Program-made: the position numbers and the translations under genes
Shown: one piece after another, positions 33,042 through 41,491 of the stretch
Layout of the letters: every line of letters starts with the position of its first letter
Position numbering within the stretch: position 1 is the stretch's first letter
Origin: JAJRXG01 sp038523965
GTDB taxonomy: Bacteria; Bacteroidota; Bacteroidia; Chitinophagales; Saprospiraceae
Direction of reading: 5' to 3'
Assembly (NCBI GenBank): GCA_038523965.1
Contig: JBCBIX010000001.1
Location: 1-64,000, forward strand
Length of the DNA stretch: 64,000 nt
Notes under the pieces: generated by a model
Seen by the model: only the letters and a program-made list of their open reading frames with translations
The model's database searches: none
What the model was told of the DNA's origin: nothing

Positions 33042-33650
33042 ATGGCTTTTACACTTCCAGAATTAGGTTATGCATATGATGCCTTAGAACCAGCAATCGA
33101 TGCAAGAACGATGGAGATCCATCATACAAAACACCACAACGGCTACACGAACAAATTGAACGCTGCCATCGAAGGCACAGATTTAGCGGACAAGAGCATT
33201 GAAGAGATTCTAACATCCCTTGATATGGCTAACGCAGCTGTGCGTAATAATGGAGGTGGATACTTCAACCACCGCCTCTTTTGGGAAGTCATCTCGCCAA
33301 ACGATAGAGGAAGGCTGTCTGGAGACTTATCAGATGCCATTGATGCTGCTTATGGCTCAATGGATGGATTCAAAGAGGAGTTCGGGAAAGCTGCAAAAAC
33401 AAGATTTGGATCTGGATGGGCTTGGCTGTGCGTTCTCGAAGGTGGCAAGGTAGAAGTCTGTAGCACTCCGAATCAAGACAATCCATTGATGCCTGGTGTC
33501 GGTTGCGAGGGTACTCCGATTTTGGGTCTGGATGTCTGGGAACATGCCTACTATCTCAATTATCAAAATCGTCGTCCAGATTATGTAGAGGCGTTCTTCA
33601 GCATCATCAATTGGAACGACGTTGAAAAGAAATATGCAGCGGGTATGTAG
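33042..33650 (+). CDS. Fe/Mn superoxide dismutase
   Basis: 202 residues. It dismutates superoxide to peroxide and oxygen. Metal ligands are visible: His27 in M-E-I-H-H-T-K-H-H, a His in F-N-H-R-L-F-W (about 77), and Asp and His in L-D-V-W-E-H-A-Y-Y-L (about 165-169). Iron versus manganese cannot be decided with confidence from sequence alone, so no sodA/sodB symbol is given. Cytoplasmic (no signal peptide). A strong hairpin follows the stop. Confidence 0.96.
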   Translation: MAFTLPELGYAYDALEPAIDARTMEIHHTKHHNGYTNKLNAAIEGTDLADKSIEEILTSLDMANAAVRNNGGGYFNHRLFWEVISPNDRGRLSGDLSDAIDAAYGSMDGFKEEFGKAAKTRFGSGWAWLCVLEGGKVEVCSTPNQDNPLMPGVGCEGTPILGLDVWEHAYYLNYQNRRPDYVEAFFSIINWNDVEKKYAAGM

Positions 33651-33942
33651 ATCTCTATAAGACTACTTTTTATTCGCTAATATCAAGGACCTGAACGAAG
33701 CCTGACAACATTTGTCGGGCTTCGTTATTTCTGTACACCAGTTGAACAACAGCCAAGTCAGATTTTTTTAGTTTTTTGAGAATGCGCTCAGGCTACTACT
33801 CACCATCATCACTTTGTGCCTTTTTTGGCGTCGCTACATGAGAGTGTCCACAGATCTGAGAAGATTTGTTGACTGCATCTTCTACTCACAGAGGATTTTC
33901 ATACGCTTCTGTTCTGTCCTTTCATTAATGGCTGATATAACC
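33651..33942. other. Intergenic region between sod and rplU
   Basis: Apart from the hairpin at 33694-33726 and the rplU promoter at 33943, the 333-bp gap shows no convincing gene. A 61-codon open frame at 33814-33999 runs into rplU, is Arg/Phe/Cys-rich and looks like chance. Confidence 0.5.
33694..33726 (+). terminator. Hairpin terminator after sod
   Basis: 14-bp stem A-A-C-G-A-A-G-C-C-T-G-A-C-A (33694-33707) against T-G-T-C-G-G-G-C-T-T-C-G-T-T (33713-33726) with one G-T pair; the following T-tract is weak (A-T-T-T-C-T). Confidence 0.72.
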
Positions 33943-33950
33943 TACATTTG
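33943..33950 (+). promoter_or_regulatory. Promoter -7 box TACATTTG (rplU-rpmA)
   Basis: Exact TAnnTTTG match 33 bp upstream of the rplU start. Confidence 0.65.
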
Positions 33951-33983
33951 CGGCCCATTTAGAAATCGGATAGAGCTGATACC

Positions 33984-34295
33984 ATGTTTGCGATTGTAAC
34001 TATAGCTGGCCAACAGTACAAAGTCGAAGAAGGTCAAGAGATTTTCGTTCATCACTTGAACAAAGAAGAAGGCGAGAAAGTATCCTTTGAAGATGTCCTC
34101 CTTATAGAGGATGGCAGCACGACCACAATAGGGGCACCTACCGTAGAGTCAGCATCTGTAGCTGCTACCGTGCTCAATGATCAAAAAGGTGATAAAGTCA
34201 TCGTTTTCAAGAAAAAAAGAAGAAAAGGATACAAGGTCAAAAACGGACATCGTCAGCTATTTACTAAGATCAAAATCGACTCAATCAAAGCATAA
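33984..34295 (+). CDS. rplU: 50S ribosomal protein L21
   Basis: 103 residues starting M-F-A-I-V-T-I-A-G-Q-Q-Y-K-V-E-E-G, with the C-terminal Lys/Arg-rich rRNA-binding segment V-F-K-K-K-R-R-K-G-Y-K-V-K-N-G-H-R-Q. Normal L21 length. Followed after 3 bp by rpmA, the universal rplU-rpmA pair. Confidence 0.98.
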   Translation: MFAIVTIAGQQYKVEEGQEIFVHHLNKEEGEKVSFEDVLLIEDGSTTTIGAPTVESASVAATVLNDQKGDKVIVFKKKRRKGYKVKNGHRQLFTKIKIDSIKA

Positions 34296-34298
34296 GTC

Positions 34299-34619
34299 AT
34301 GGCACACAAAAAAGGTGTAGGTAGTACGGATAACGGACGTGATAGTAAGAGTAAACGTCTCGGAGTCAAGTTGTTCGGAGGACAGTATGCAAAAGCGGGT
34401 AACATAATCGTCCGTCAAAGGGGCACTAAGTTCCACCCTGGACTGCATGTAGGTCTGGGTAAAGATTTTACGATATATGCCCTTGAGCACGGGACGGTCT
34501 CTTTTACAAAAAAGAGAGATAACCGCACCTATGTCAACATCATTCCAGCAGAAGCGCCGGTGCAAGTCGAGACTACGGTCGGTGAAGCTGGTAGTCAAGT
34601 GTCGAACGAGAGCGAATAA
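34299..34619 (+). CDS. rpmA: 50S ribosomal protein L27
   Basis: 106 residues starting M-A-H-K-K-G-V-G-S-T-D-N-G-R-D-S. The N-terminus begins with the mature A-H-K-K form that reaches the peptidyl-transferase centre, with no Firmicutes-type cleavable extension. The last 25 residues are an acidic, Glu/Val/Ser-rich tail longer than in E. coli L27 (85 residues). Confidence 0.98.
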   Translation: MAHKKGVGSTDNGRDSKSKRLGVKLFGGQYAKAGNIIVRQRGTKFHPGLHVGLGKDFTIYALEHGTVSFTKKRDNRTYVNIIPAEAPVQVETTVGEAGSQVSNESE

Positions 34620-34650
34620 GTACCCTTCGCACTGAATAAGATTTAAAAGG

Positions 34651-34678
34651 AGGTCATCAAATTTTGGTGACCTTTTTT
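34651..34678 (+). terminator. Terminator after rpmA
   Basis: Stem A-G-G-T-C-A-T-C-A-A-A (34651-34661) with T-T-T-G-G-T-G-A-C-C-T (34663-34673) followed by T6; it overlaps the last codons of the convergent BatE-like gene. Confidence 0.82.
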
Positions 34679-35409
34679 ATTTGTACGTAGCCCTGGTCAC
34701 GGTTTCGCAGTCTGACCTTATACCATACACCAATCACATCCTCTATCCACACCTTGTTCCCTTCAGAGAGATCGCTAACAACCGGACTTAGATGATCCGG
34801 TGCTGTTAGCAGCATGGTGTCCGGCTCCATCACAATCCCTGTGCTGGAAAGCTTGCGTATCGATCGAGACGAAAACGACATTACCAAAAAAAGGAGACAC
34901 ATAACTGCAGTGGCATATAGCCATGGTTGTCCGGACCTCTTAGGACTTTTCACCATCCACTGCATGTAGAGTATGTATAGAAAACCAGCACCAAAAAATA
35001 GCTGTCCAATACTCCAAAACCACGATGGCATACTTAGCACTACACTCCGAAACACGGTGATCAGTATAAAGTCAGGAACTTCTGGAATTCGTACCTCCAA
35101 CTCTCGCGTCAAATCCTCGATCGCCTGTGAAATTGACGCATCACTTGGGCGAATTCGCTGTGCACGCTCATAGTGAAGAATTGCTTTTGGGAGATCTCCT
35201 TCCTCATAGTAAAGCCGACCGAGATTGGACTGAAGAGATCCAGATGAATACCCTTCAGCGACCACACCTTCGTATATCTCGATAACCTCAGAGACTCTCC
35301 CTTCTTCTAATAGTATCTGTACATTGGCCAGCTGATCTACTTGGGCTGTAACGGGTGCCGAGTGACCCATTACCCCTATGAACATGATAATCCAAAGTCT
35401 ATTCATCAT
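34657..35409 (-). CDS. BatE-like TPR/SH3 membrane protein
   Basis: 250 residues from ATG 35409 (ATG 35406 also possible), overlapping the OstA-like gene end by 11 bp. Signal peptide, TPR repeats (about 25-110: G-S-L-Q-S-N-L-G-R-L-Y-Y-E-E-G-D), two membrane helices (I-G-Q-L-F-F-G-A-G-F-L-Y-I-L-Y near 135 and A-V-M-C-L-L-F-L-V-M near 165), then an SH3-type domain (G-N-K-V-W-I-E-D-V-I-G-V-W-Y-K-V-R-L-R). This matches Bacteroidota aerotolerance BatE-like proteins, but no other bat genes adjoin. Role unknown. Confidence 0.75.
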   Translation of the reverse strand: MMNRLWIIMFIGVMGHSAPVTAQVDQLANVQILLEEGRVSEVIEIYEGVVAEGYSSGSLQSNLGRLYYEEGDLPKAILHYERAQRIRPSDASISQAIEDLTRELEVRIPEVPDFILITVFRSVVLSMPSWFWSIGQLFFGAGFLYILYMQWMVKSPKRSGQPWLYATAVMCLLFLVMSFSSRSIRKLSSTGIVMEPDTMLLTAPDHLSPVVSDLSEGNKVWIEDVIGVWYKVRLRNRDQGYVQIKKVTKI

Positions 35410-37237
35410 AGGGCTGCAATTGTGGAGTCGAATCCATGATACGAGCAAAGGAGCCCTTTGTCGGGCGTTCTGTGATGCGCCATTCGTAACCTTCTAAATA
35501 ATATCGACTGATATCCATTCCCAGGGTGTAGGTATAAATGTTTGATTCTTGATTTCCATCCATGCGAACACTCTCGATATCGGCATTGTCAAATGTGAAA
35601 ACCATACTACTTGAAGTAGTACGGTTGACGGCCTCGTATTTACCATCTTTCATGACTAAAAAACATAACTCGACATTGCGTTCTGCAAAGGTTGAGTCAA
35701 TCTTACCATTGGAAATACGATTTGAGATGTGTTTGCACTTGATTTGATTGAGATTGCCCTGCTCGTCAGGCGACAGAATGAATGCGTTACTTGACTGATC
35801 GATACGTTTAACTGATCCACCGGATATGTACATGGTGATGGTATCAGCTGAGAGTTGTATCGAGTCCGACCACAAAACAGGACTACCGATCATGATAATC
35901 ATAGAGTCTGAGATGGAGTAGTCAAAAAGATCCGCTCTGCCAGACACATTGCCGCTGTAGAGGGTCACATCGTTTAGAGCTCGGTAGAACTCCCCTATTG
36001 TATCCTGTTCCGTTATAGTGCTATCCCGTTGGAGCAAGGTGTCTGCTCTAATAGAGAGTGTATCCTCTGTGAGCACATATTGCATAAGAGGTTGGCCATT
36101 GACAGAGTAGATCTGGGTCCCCTGATCATGAGATATGGCATAATCACTGTAGATGTTGGTCTTTCCACTGTCTTCTCTTATGGAAACCTGTCCCTGGAGC
36201 ACAGTGGCACCAGAGTCGTCAATGAAAACATCATTCGCACTCATGTCTGTGTCTCCACTGTGGATATTTGCTCGTCCCTTAGTGGCATAGTCCTCTGTGC
36301 TAAGATTATATCTGATAAATGGAGCATCAACTACGTCTTGGTTTCCAACATAGCTGGCATGCCCTATGAGTTCAACAACATCTTCATCCCTGTAGTAGAT
36401 CATCGTATCCGCTGTCGCAATACCATCAGAAAGGATAGCCTTGGGTTGCACCCAAAACTGATAGGAGTTTTTGATTCCATCAAAGGCGAGTATACCAGAT
36501 GTTATGAGCTCATTCTGTGTTTTGACCTGCACATCACCGCTGAGTACCCCCTGCTCTATTTTCATTCTGATCACTCCACTCTGCGCGTAAATCTCTACGG
36601 AATCGCGAGAGATACGTGACGGACTCACCAGATTGATCTGATCCGCATCAGTATAGTACACGATACTGTCCGTGTATACGGTCATTGATGTATCCCTATA
36701 GTCGACGTTACCCGATAGTTCCGCTGTCTTTGTAATCGTGTTGTAGTAGCCATATTGGCTCGTCACTACCTGGTCTCTTTGTGTCAATGTCCCTCCTGAC
36801 CGGTAGATCGCCTCGCGACTTGGGATATAGTATTCTAATTCTTGTGTATAGACATTACGCTCTCCTTCTTGTAGGATGACTCGGCTGGTTAGTATGGCTG
36901 TTTCCTCAGCACCATCGTACAGCAGTGTGTCCGAAAAAATCAGGATACTATCGCGATGTATGATCACAACTTCTTCATATGCTTCAGCGAATGTTTTGTC
37001 CTCTACTACGGCTCTGTCACAGAACATGTACAGACTATCCTGAATCAATTGTACCCTACCCCAAAGAGTATCCCATTCTGTCGTCCCATCGGTATAGTAG
37101 CTGACCTCATCCGCGATTGTTGTGAGATAGGTAATACTATCAGAATCATTCGAACCTCTATCTAAAGATGGTACCTGTCCACATAAAATCCCTTGGGCAG
37201 CTACGAACATTACTGTTGTCCAGTTGATACGTATCAT
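35399..37237 (-). CDS. OstA/LptA-like outer-membrane biogenesis protein
   Basis: 612 residues from ATG 37237, which overlaps the upstream oxidoreductase stop by 4 bp (ATGA); the frame runs to 37405 but that part lies inside the other gene. After a signal peptide (M-F-V-A-A-Q-G-I-L-C-G-Q) the whole protein is built of short beta-strand repeats of the type D-S-L-Y-M-F-C-D-R-A-V-V, Y-D-G-A-E-E-T-A-I-L and L-S-G-N-V-D-Y-R-D, the OstA/LptA beta-jellyroll pattern that carries LPS across the periplasm. It is far longer than LptA (about 185), as is usual for the Bacteroidota OstA-like family, but lacks an LptD barrel. Confidence 0.82.
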   Translation of the reverse strand: MIRINWTTVMFVAAQGILCGQVPSLDRGSNDSDSITYLTTIADEVSYYTDGTTEWDTLWGRVQLIQDSLYMFCDRAVVEDKTFAEAYEEVVIIHRDSILIFSDTLLYDGAEETAILTSRVILQEGERNVYTQELEYYIPSREAIYRSGGTLTQRDQVVTSQYGYYNTITKTAELSGNVDYRDTSMTVYTDSIVYYTDADQINLVSPSRISRDSVEIYAQSGVIRMKIEQGVLSGDVQVKTQNELITSGILAFDGIKNSYQFWVQPKAILSDGIATADTMIYYRDEDVVELIGHASYVGNQDVVDAPFIRYNLSTEDYATKGRANIHSGDTDMSANDVFIDDSGATVLQGQVSIREDSGKTNIYSDYAISHDQGTQIYSVNGQPLMQYVLTEDTLSIRADTLLQRDSTITEQDTIGEFYRALNDVTLYSGNVSGRADLFDYSISDSMIIMIGSPVLWSDSIQLSADTITMYISGGSVKRIDQSSNAFILSPDEQGNLNQIKCKHISNRISNGKIDSTFAERNVELCFLVMKDGKYEAVNRTTSSSMVFTFDNADIESVRMDGNQESNIYTYTLGMDISRYYLEGYEWRITERPTKGSFARIMDSTPQLQPYDE

Positions 37238-38352
37238 CTCGTCGCGTTTAACGAACCAGATAACAGCAGCGATGCTGCGTTTCGCCCAATTAACGATCCA
37301 ATAGCAACTCCCATACCCGCAAGTCTTACGGCCACGTAGTACCCAGGTCGTTGTTCTTTTACGATAGGCAGTCGGTGATCCCCTCCGGACAGGATACCAC
37401 TCCAACGCTTAGAAATCGTGAACGAATGGCCTGGCAGAATTACATCACGGAGAAGTTGCTCGAGATAGTTTTGATTATCTGGATTCAGTTCCAGAAGATG
37501 AGATTGCTCTGACTTATGTAAATGTCTACCCCCTCCAATGAGAACTCGATCACCCACATTTCGAAAGTAGATGTATCCACCATCAAGATGATACGTTCCT
37601 CTGAGCTGGAGATTACTCATAGGATCTGTCATCATGACCTGATTACGGACTGCAACAACTGCAAGTTCGGGATCCAACCGTGATGCGAGGGCATTGGTGG
37701 TGTTTAGCAACAGCGGAGATCGAAAGCTGCCATGATCAGTAGTGACCTCATAACAACGACGACCATCAGTAATCTCAACGACATTCACCCCTGTGAGTAG
37801 TTCAACTCCTGATCGGAGAGCCTCACGCTGTAATAACCGATGATATTTGGATGGATGGAGCTGTCCTTCAATACGATTATGAATGCATCTCTGGTAAAGC
37901 CTGGAGGTTAGGCGTTGCTCAGCTTCAAAGAAGATATCGGCACCCATCATCTCGTTGACCTCGGCTATACGTGCCCGAGCTAACTCAAAAGTCTCCTCAT
38001 CTCGAAATACTTCTGTACCTCCGTATCTCATGAAGTCGATCGAAGACCCAAAATCCGCAAGTGCTTCGAGACCTTGCCTCCGCATCTGTACCTGCGATAG
38101 TACAGCGTCGTACCCATATCGATCAAGATCTGCTGCGATCTCCGATACACTGCCAAAGCAGGCAAAACCAGCATTGCGAGTGGAGGCTGTCGAGCCAATG
38201 GGATGCCGCTCCACCAGAACCACTCTCCAACTGGGACAGGCTATGGCGATCTCTCGAGCGGCCGTAAGTCCAACGATTCCACCACCGATGATAAGCACCT
38301 CAATAGATCCGAAGTGCATATCAGAATCCCAATAACTAAGTTCTGACGCCAT
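37234..38352 (-). CDS. FAD-dependent oxidoreductase (DAO family)
   Basis: 372 residues; ATG 38319 is an alternative start. N-terminal dinucleotide-binding motif V-L-I-I-G-G-G-I-V-G-L-T-A-A-R-E, then V-V-L-V-E-R-H-P-I-G-S-T-A-S-T-R-N-A-G-F and the DAO C-terminal half (W-S-G-I-L-S-G-G). The family oxidises amino acids, glycine or 2-hydroxyacids with FAD. It lies upstream of and overlaps the OstA-like gene, but no chemical link to LPS transport is apparent; such an arrangement may simply reflect shared transcription. Confidence 0.88.
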   Translation of the reverse strand: MASELSYWDSDMHFGSIEVLIIGGGIVGLTAAREIAIACPSWRVVLVERHPIGSTASTRNAGFACFGSVSEIAADLDRYGYDAVLSQVQMRRQGLEALADFGSSIDFMRYGGTEVFRDEETFELARARIAEVNEMMGADIFFEAEQRLTSRLYQRCIHNRIEGQLHPSKYHRLLQREALRSGVELLTGVNVVEITDGRRCYEVTTDHGSFRSPLLLNTTNALASRLDPELAVVAVRNQVMMTDPMSNLQLRGTYHLDGGYIYFRNVGDRVLIGGGRHLHKSEQSHLLELNPDNQNYLEQLLRDVILPGHSFTISKRWSGILSGGDHRLPIVKEQRPGYYVAVRLAGMGVAIGSLIGRNAASLLLSGSLNATR

Positions 38353-38392
38353 GAGTATAGATCGCAGGTGATGACCTTATGCGTAGATTTGT

Positions 38393-38400
38393 CAAAAATA
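38393..38400 (-). promoter_or_regulatory. Promoter -7 box TATTTTTG
   Basis: Exact TAnnTTTG match on the minus strand, 41 bp upstream of the FAD oxidoreductase ATG; probably drives the three-gene unit down to the BatE-like gene. It overlaps the 5' region of the divergent DUF4293 gene. Confidence 0.6.
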
Positions 38401-38407
38401 AGAGGAT

Positions 38408-38842
38408 ATGATCCAGCGGATTCAAACGCTTTTTTTCTTACTCGCAGCGATCGGTTTTGGAGTTCTATTCTTCCTCCCGTTTGCAACAAGTGACGTAGCT
38501 ATCAATGGCCTTTTTGAGGACAGTATCTACCAAATTGGAGATCACATCGCTCTTCAGCTTATAACCGCTCTGGGAGTTCTTCTTTCTGTCTTAGCCATAT
38601 TCATGTACAGGCATCGCTCTAATCAAATCAAGACAGGAATCGGAGCAACGACGATGGCGATCCTACTTCCTATCGTCGCCGTTCTTATCTATATGAATGA
38701 TCCAGTGACCAGTTCAGATACAACTATCGAAGACCACGCTGGGCTGTATGTACCAATTGTCGTCGTTGTCTGTGCGCTGCTGGCCGTAAGATTCGTGCGT
38801 AAGGATGATAAGCTCGTCAAAAGCATGGACAGATTACGATAA
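38408..38842 (+). CDS. DUF4293 integral membrane protein
   Basis: 144 residues with four membrane helices (F-F-L-L-A-A-I-G-F-G-V-L-F-F-L near 10-25, L-I-T-A-L-G-V-L-L-S-V near 52, A-I-L-L-P-I-V-A-V-L-I near 80, V-V-V-V-C-A-L-L-A-V near 120). The M-I-Q-R-I-Q-T start and overall layout match DUF4293, a Bacteroidota-specific family of unknown function often beside essential genes. No catalytic residues are evident. Confidence 0.85.
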   Translation: MIQRIQTLFFLLAAIGFGVLFFLPFATSDVAINGLFEDSIYQIGDHIALQLITALGVLLSVLAIFMYRHRSNQIKTGIGATTMAILLPIVAVLIYMNDPVTSSDTTIEDHAGLYVPIVVVVCALLAVRFVRKDDKLVKSMDRLR

Positions 38843-38845
38843 AGC

Positions 38846-38878
38846 AAAAATGGCCATCAATCTTTCGATTGATAGCCA
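38846..38878 (-). terminator. Terminator of the ExbBD operon
   Basis: On the minus strand T-G-G-C-(T)-A-T-C-A-A-T-C pairs with G-A-T-T-G-A-T-(G)-G-C-C-A around G-A-A-A, followed by T5. It could also act weakly on the plus strand for DUF4293. Confidence 0.8.
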
Positions 38879-38902
38879 ATTAACTTCTTTATTGAATCTC
38901 CC

Positions 38903-39373
38903 TTAAAGATCAGCTCTCTTCTTAGCAGAGTAGTTCACCTTTAATTGTCCTGCCTTGCGAAGAGCCGTTTTCACATCTGACACTATACCCATTGTTACTT
39001 GCTTATCAACTTTGAGTGAAGAAGTAACTTGACCTCTTTGGTTCTCTGGAAGTGTTACTCTATGCTTCTCTAAGAAAAGCGGGATGTCGGATAGATTGGC
39101 AAATTTATCTCCGAGTTGTAACCGTGGTTTCGTTCCTGCCACTGCTTGGAATTCAGCGGTCGGTTTACCGATAAACAGATAATTCACGAGTGACTTCTTC
39201 TCGAGCTTAGTCAGCTCAGTAGCAGACGGAGTGGTAACAGCCACCTTAAGAGAAGCGTCTCTAAGCACCGTTACAACCATGAAGAAAAACAACAACATGA
39301 AGATGATATCTGGTAGCGACGCTGTTGATATCGCGGGATTTGACTTCCCTCTCTTTTTGCTAAACTTGGCCAT
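38903..39373 (-). CDS. exbD: ExbD/TolR biopolymer transport protein (second copy)
   Basis: 156 residues. One N-terminal membrane helix containing the proton-pathway Asp in S-L-P-D-I-I-F-M-L-L-F-F-F-M-V-V, then a periplasmic domain. It works with ExbB/TolQ in proton-driven force transduction. The second of two consecutive ExbD genes, 9 bp after the first; the two differ in sequence, so heteromeric use or separate partners are both possible. Confidence 0.93.
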   Translation of the reverse strand: MAKFSKKRGKSNPAISTASLPDIIFMLLFFFMVVTVLRDASLKVAVTTPSATELTKLEKKSLVNYLFIGKPTAEFQAVAGTKPRLQLGDKFANLSDIPLFLEKHRVTLPENQRGQVTSSLKVDKQVTMGIVSDVKTALRKAGQLKVNYSAKKRADL

Positions 39374-39382
39374 TTTGTTAGT

Positions 39383-39934
39383 TTATTCTTCTCCAAATGA
39401 TGTAGGCTCCGCTTCAGATAGTTTCATCGGAATTGCCTCGTTAACCTTCTTCTTCTGATCTCTCTCCAGAAACTCGTAGAGCTTGCCAAACTGTCGTTCT
39501 GATTCTTCATTACGCAATTCGTTGTAGGCTGCCTTAACTTCATTGTACACCTCGAGATATGTCTCGTAGTTAGTACCTCGGTCATTCTTCAAAGAGACAA
39601 TGGCGTCATTAGGTGTTTCCGAATAATCATCTCTTTTATTAGGGTTAAGGATGAATTCCTTGACTCCCTCTCTTAGGCCAGCTAATTCTTTAGGTTCGCC
39701 CCTTACGAGAAGATCATTGTTAGCATTAACAAGGATGCTGTACACATTTCTGGTCTTGAATTTAAGTGTCGGCGGCGGCTCCTCTGACCATGGTGGGAGA
39801 CGAACGAGAACACCTTTATCCTCGGCGATCGTAGTCGTCACCAAGAAAAATATGAGCAGCAAAAATGCAATGTCGGCCATTGACCCTGCATTGATCTCAT
39901 TGCTCATCCGATCCTTGACGCTTTTTTTAGCCAT
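39383..39934 (-). CDS. exbD: ExbD/TolR biopolymer transport protein (first copy)
   Basis: 183 residues. Membrane helix M-A-D-I-A-F-L-L-L-I-F-F-L-V-T with the conserved Asp, then a periplasmic domain with a charged C-terminal tail (R-D-Q-K-K-K-V-N-E-A). The start overlaps the preceding membrane-protein stop at 39934, indicating coupling. N-terminal S-N-E-I-N-A-G-S-M-A-D is the classical Bacteroidota ExbD start. Confidence 0.94.
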   Translation of the reverse strand: MAKKSVKDRMSNEINAGSMADIAFLLLIFFLVTTTIAEDKGVLVRLPPWSEEPPPTLKFKTRNVYSILVNANNDLLVRGEPKELAGLREGVKEFILNPNKRDDYSETPNDAIVSLKNDRGTNYETYLEVYNEVKAAYNELRNEESERQFGKLYEFLERDQKKKVNEAIPMKLSEAEPTSFGEE

Positions 39935-40431
39935 TACTTGAAGATGTTATAGATCTCTAATAATACTCCTGACACTAATGCCAAGCCCGCTAAGATCAAT
40001 GTCGTGAACAACCCTCCGGTGATCAGCTTGGAGACATTATCTGAGATATTGAATTCTTGCAGTGTTGGGCCGATAACGCTATTCGCATCTGTATCAGCAG
40101 AGCTGTATATCGCAAAGAATACGATGGCAATTACTGCCAGGGCAATCAACCACTTTAACGAGCCTTTGATGTTAGTCACGAGCTGCCAGATTCCAAAAAG
40201 TAGTGCAGCTACTACGGCAATTACGATTAGTGCAAGAGTCAATTGTAGTCCGAGGTCAAAGAAGCCAAACTTCTGCTCAGGATTATTTTTTAACACTGCG
40301 ACCAAGTCGTCAGAGGCGCTATAACCATTCGAGCTAAGACCACCAAGTACAGTGATGAGGTAGATTGCTGATACCGCCACACCAAGAAGGATGGCGAACA
40401 ACTGTCCTCTTTTTGATAATAATTGATACAT
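39934..40431 (-). CDS. Membrane protein of the ExbB-ExbD operon
   Basis: 165 residues, four predicted membrane helices (L-F-A-I-L-L-G-V-A-V-S-A, L-T-L-A-L-I-V-I-A-V-V-A-A-L-L-F, W-L-I-A-L-A-V-I-A-I-V-F-F-A, L-F-T-T-L-I-L-A-G-L-A-L-V-S-G). It has no recognisable catalytic motif. Co-transcribed between ExbB and the two ExbD genes, it is presumably an accessory subunit of the proton motor; this is inference from position. Confidence 0.7.
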   Translation of the reverse strand: MYQLLSKRGQLFAILLGVAVSAIYLITVLGGLSSNGYSASDDLVAVLKNNPEQKFGFFDLGLQLTLALIVIAVVAALLFGIWQLVTNIKGSLKWLIALAVIAIVFFAIYSSADTDANSVIGPTLQEFNISDNVSKLITGGLFTTLILAGLALVSGVLLEIYNIFK

Positions 40432-40470
40432 ATCAGATCAATTTTAGATGATTGAAAAATATATGATCAA

Positions 40471-41199
40471 TTACTTGAACACGTTATTGCGACCCATAAT
40501 CTCTACAAGACCGATTGATGATTCTTCCATCTTGTTAACGATTCCGTCGATTTTGGCAACGATATAGTTGTAAAATATTTGCAGAATGATGGCCACAATA
40601 AGACCAAATACAGTCGTAAGAAGGGCAATCTTGATACCACCTGCAACGACTGACGGAGAAAGATCACCAACAGTTTCAATTCGGTTAAAGGCTTCAATCA
40701 TACCTAATACTGTTCCCATAAACCCAAGCATCGGGGCAATAGCGATGAATAGAGATATCCATACTAAGCCTTTCTCCAAAAGACCCATCTGCACAGATCC
40801 GTACGATACGATAGCTTTCTCGACACCGTCGGGGCCATCAGATGCATTTCGTAGACCTTCATAGAGCACAGAAGCGGTTGGGCCAGGAGTAGACTTCGCT
40901 ACTTCCATTGCACCATTGATGTCTCCAGCTGCAAGACTTTCGTCAATTCGACTGAGGAGTTTATCCGTATTGGTGGTCGCAATATTAAGAGTGATAATAC
41001 GCTCGATACAAAATGCCAATCCGAGGATAAGGCAAATCAATACCAGGCTCATGAATATCCATCCACCTTCGATGAATTTCTCTTTGATCGATTGGAATCC
41101 AGTGGCTGTAGCTTGTCCGCCGTCTTGGGCCACAAGATCAATAGCGCCAAAAAGAGAGGCCCCTATCAGTACTATTGCCAGAGCAATTACTTTTCGCAT
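40471..41199 (-). CDS. exbB: MotA/TolQ/ExbB proton channel protein
   Basis: 242 residues. Signal-like first helix, then the three ExbB helices; the core I-A-P-M-L-G-F-M-G-T-V-L-G-M-I-E-A-F and G-G-I-K-I-A-L-L-T-T-V-F-G-L-I-V-A-I are characteristic. Pentameric ExbB with ExbD forms a proton-driven motor that powers TonB (or Tol) work at the outer membrane, relevant to the SusC transporter in this window. First gene of the four-gene operon. A 292-bp region (41200-41491) separates it from RNase H; nothing was recognised there beyond its 5' region. Confidence 0.95.
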   Translation of the reverse strand: MRKVIALAIVLIGASLFGAIDLVAQDGGQATATGFQSIKEKFIEGGWIFMSLVLICLILGLAFCIERIITLNIATTNTDKLLSRIDESLAAGDINGAMEVAKSTPGPTASVLYEGLRNASDGPDGVEKAIVSYGSVQMGLLEKGLVWISLFIAIAPMLGFMGTVLGMIEAFNRIETVGDLSPSVVAGGIKIALLTTVFGLIVAIILQIFYNYIVAKIDGIVNKMEESSIGLVEIMGRNNVFK

Positions 41200-41491
41200 G
41201 GTCAGTTGTTTTACTTAGATGTTAATAGTTAATAAAAGTCAACAATCGCGGCTAAAAATAGAAAGTTTTACCAAAGATGGATGTAGACCCAAAGTATTTT
41301 TTGGAGGGCCTAAAACCCTTACATAAAACCTTCTTTTTGACCAAATATGGCGTATAAAGTTTTCTCAAAACTCATTGATTACGAGGGACTTATTAACCAG
41401 ATGAGGGAAAAACTATTTTGGGTGTGTGAGTCTTCAAAAATCACATGATAATACCTCATCATATGTGGTAAAGAGACGAATATAGTAGCAC

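Noticed and set aside
33814..33999. 61-codon frame before rplU
   Set aside because: It overlaps the rplU promoter and start, and has Arg/Phe/Cys-rich chance composition.
36029..36619. 196-codon plus-strand frame opposite the OstA-like gene
   Set aside because: It is antisense to a clear beta-repeat protein; Cys/Ile/Val-rich composition with no recognisable domain.
41200..41491. Possible small RNA or peptide in the exbB upstream region (for example the 26-codon frame from 41277)
   Set aside because: No hairpin-T-run, conserved-looking motif or convincing reading frame could be supported.
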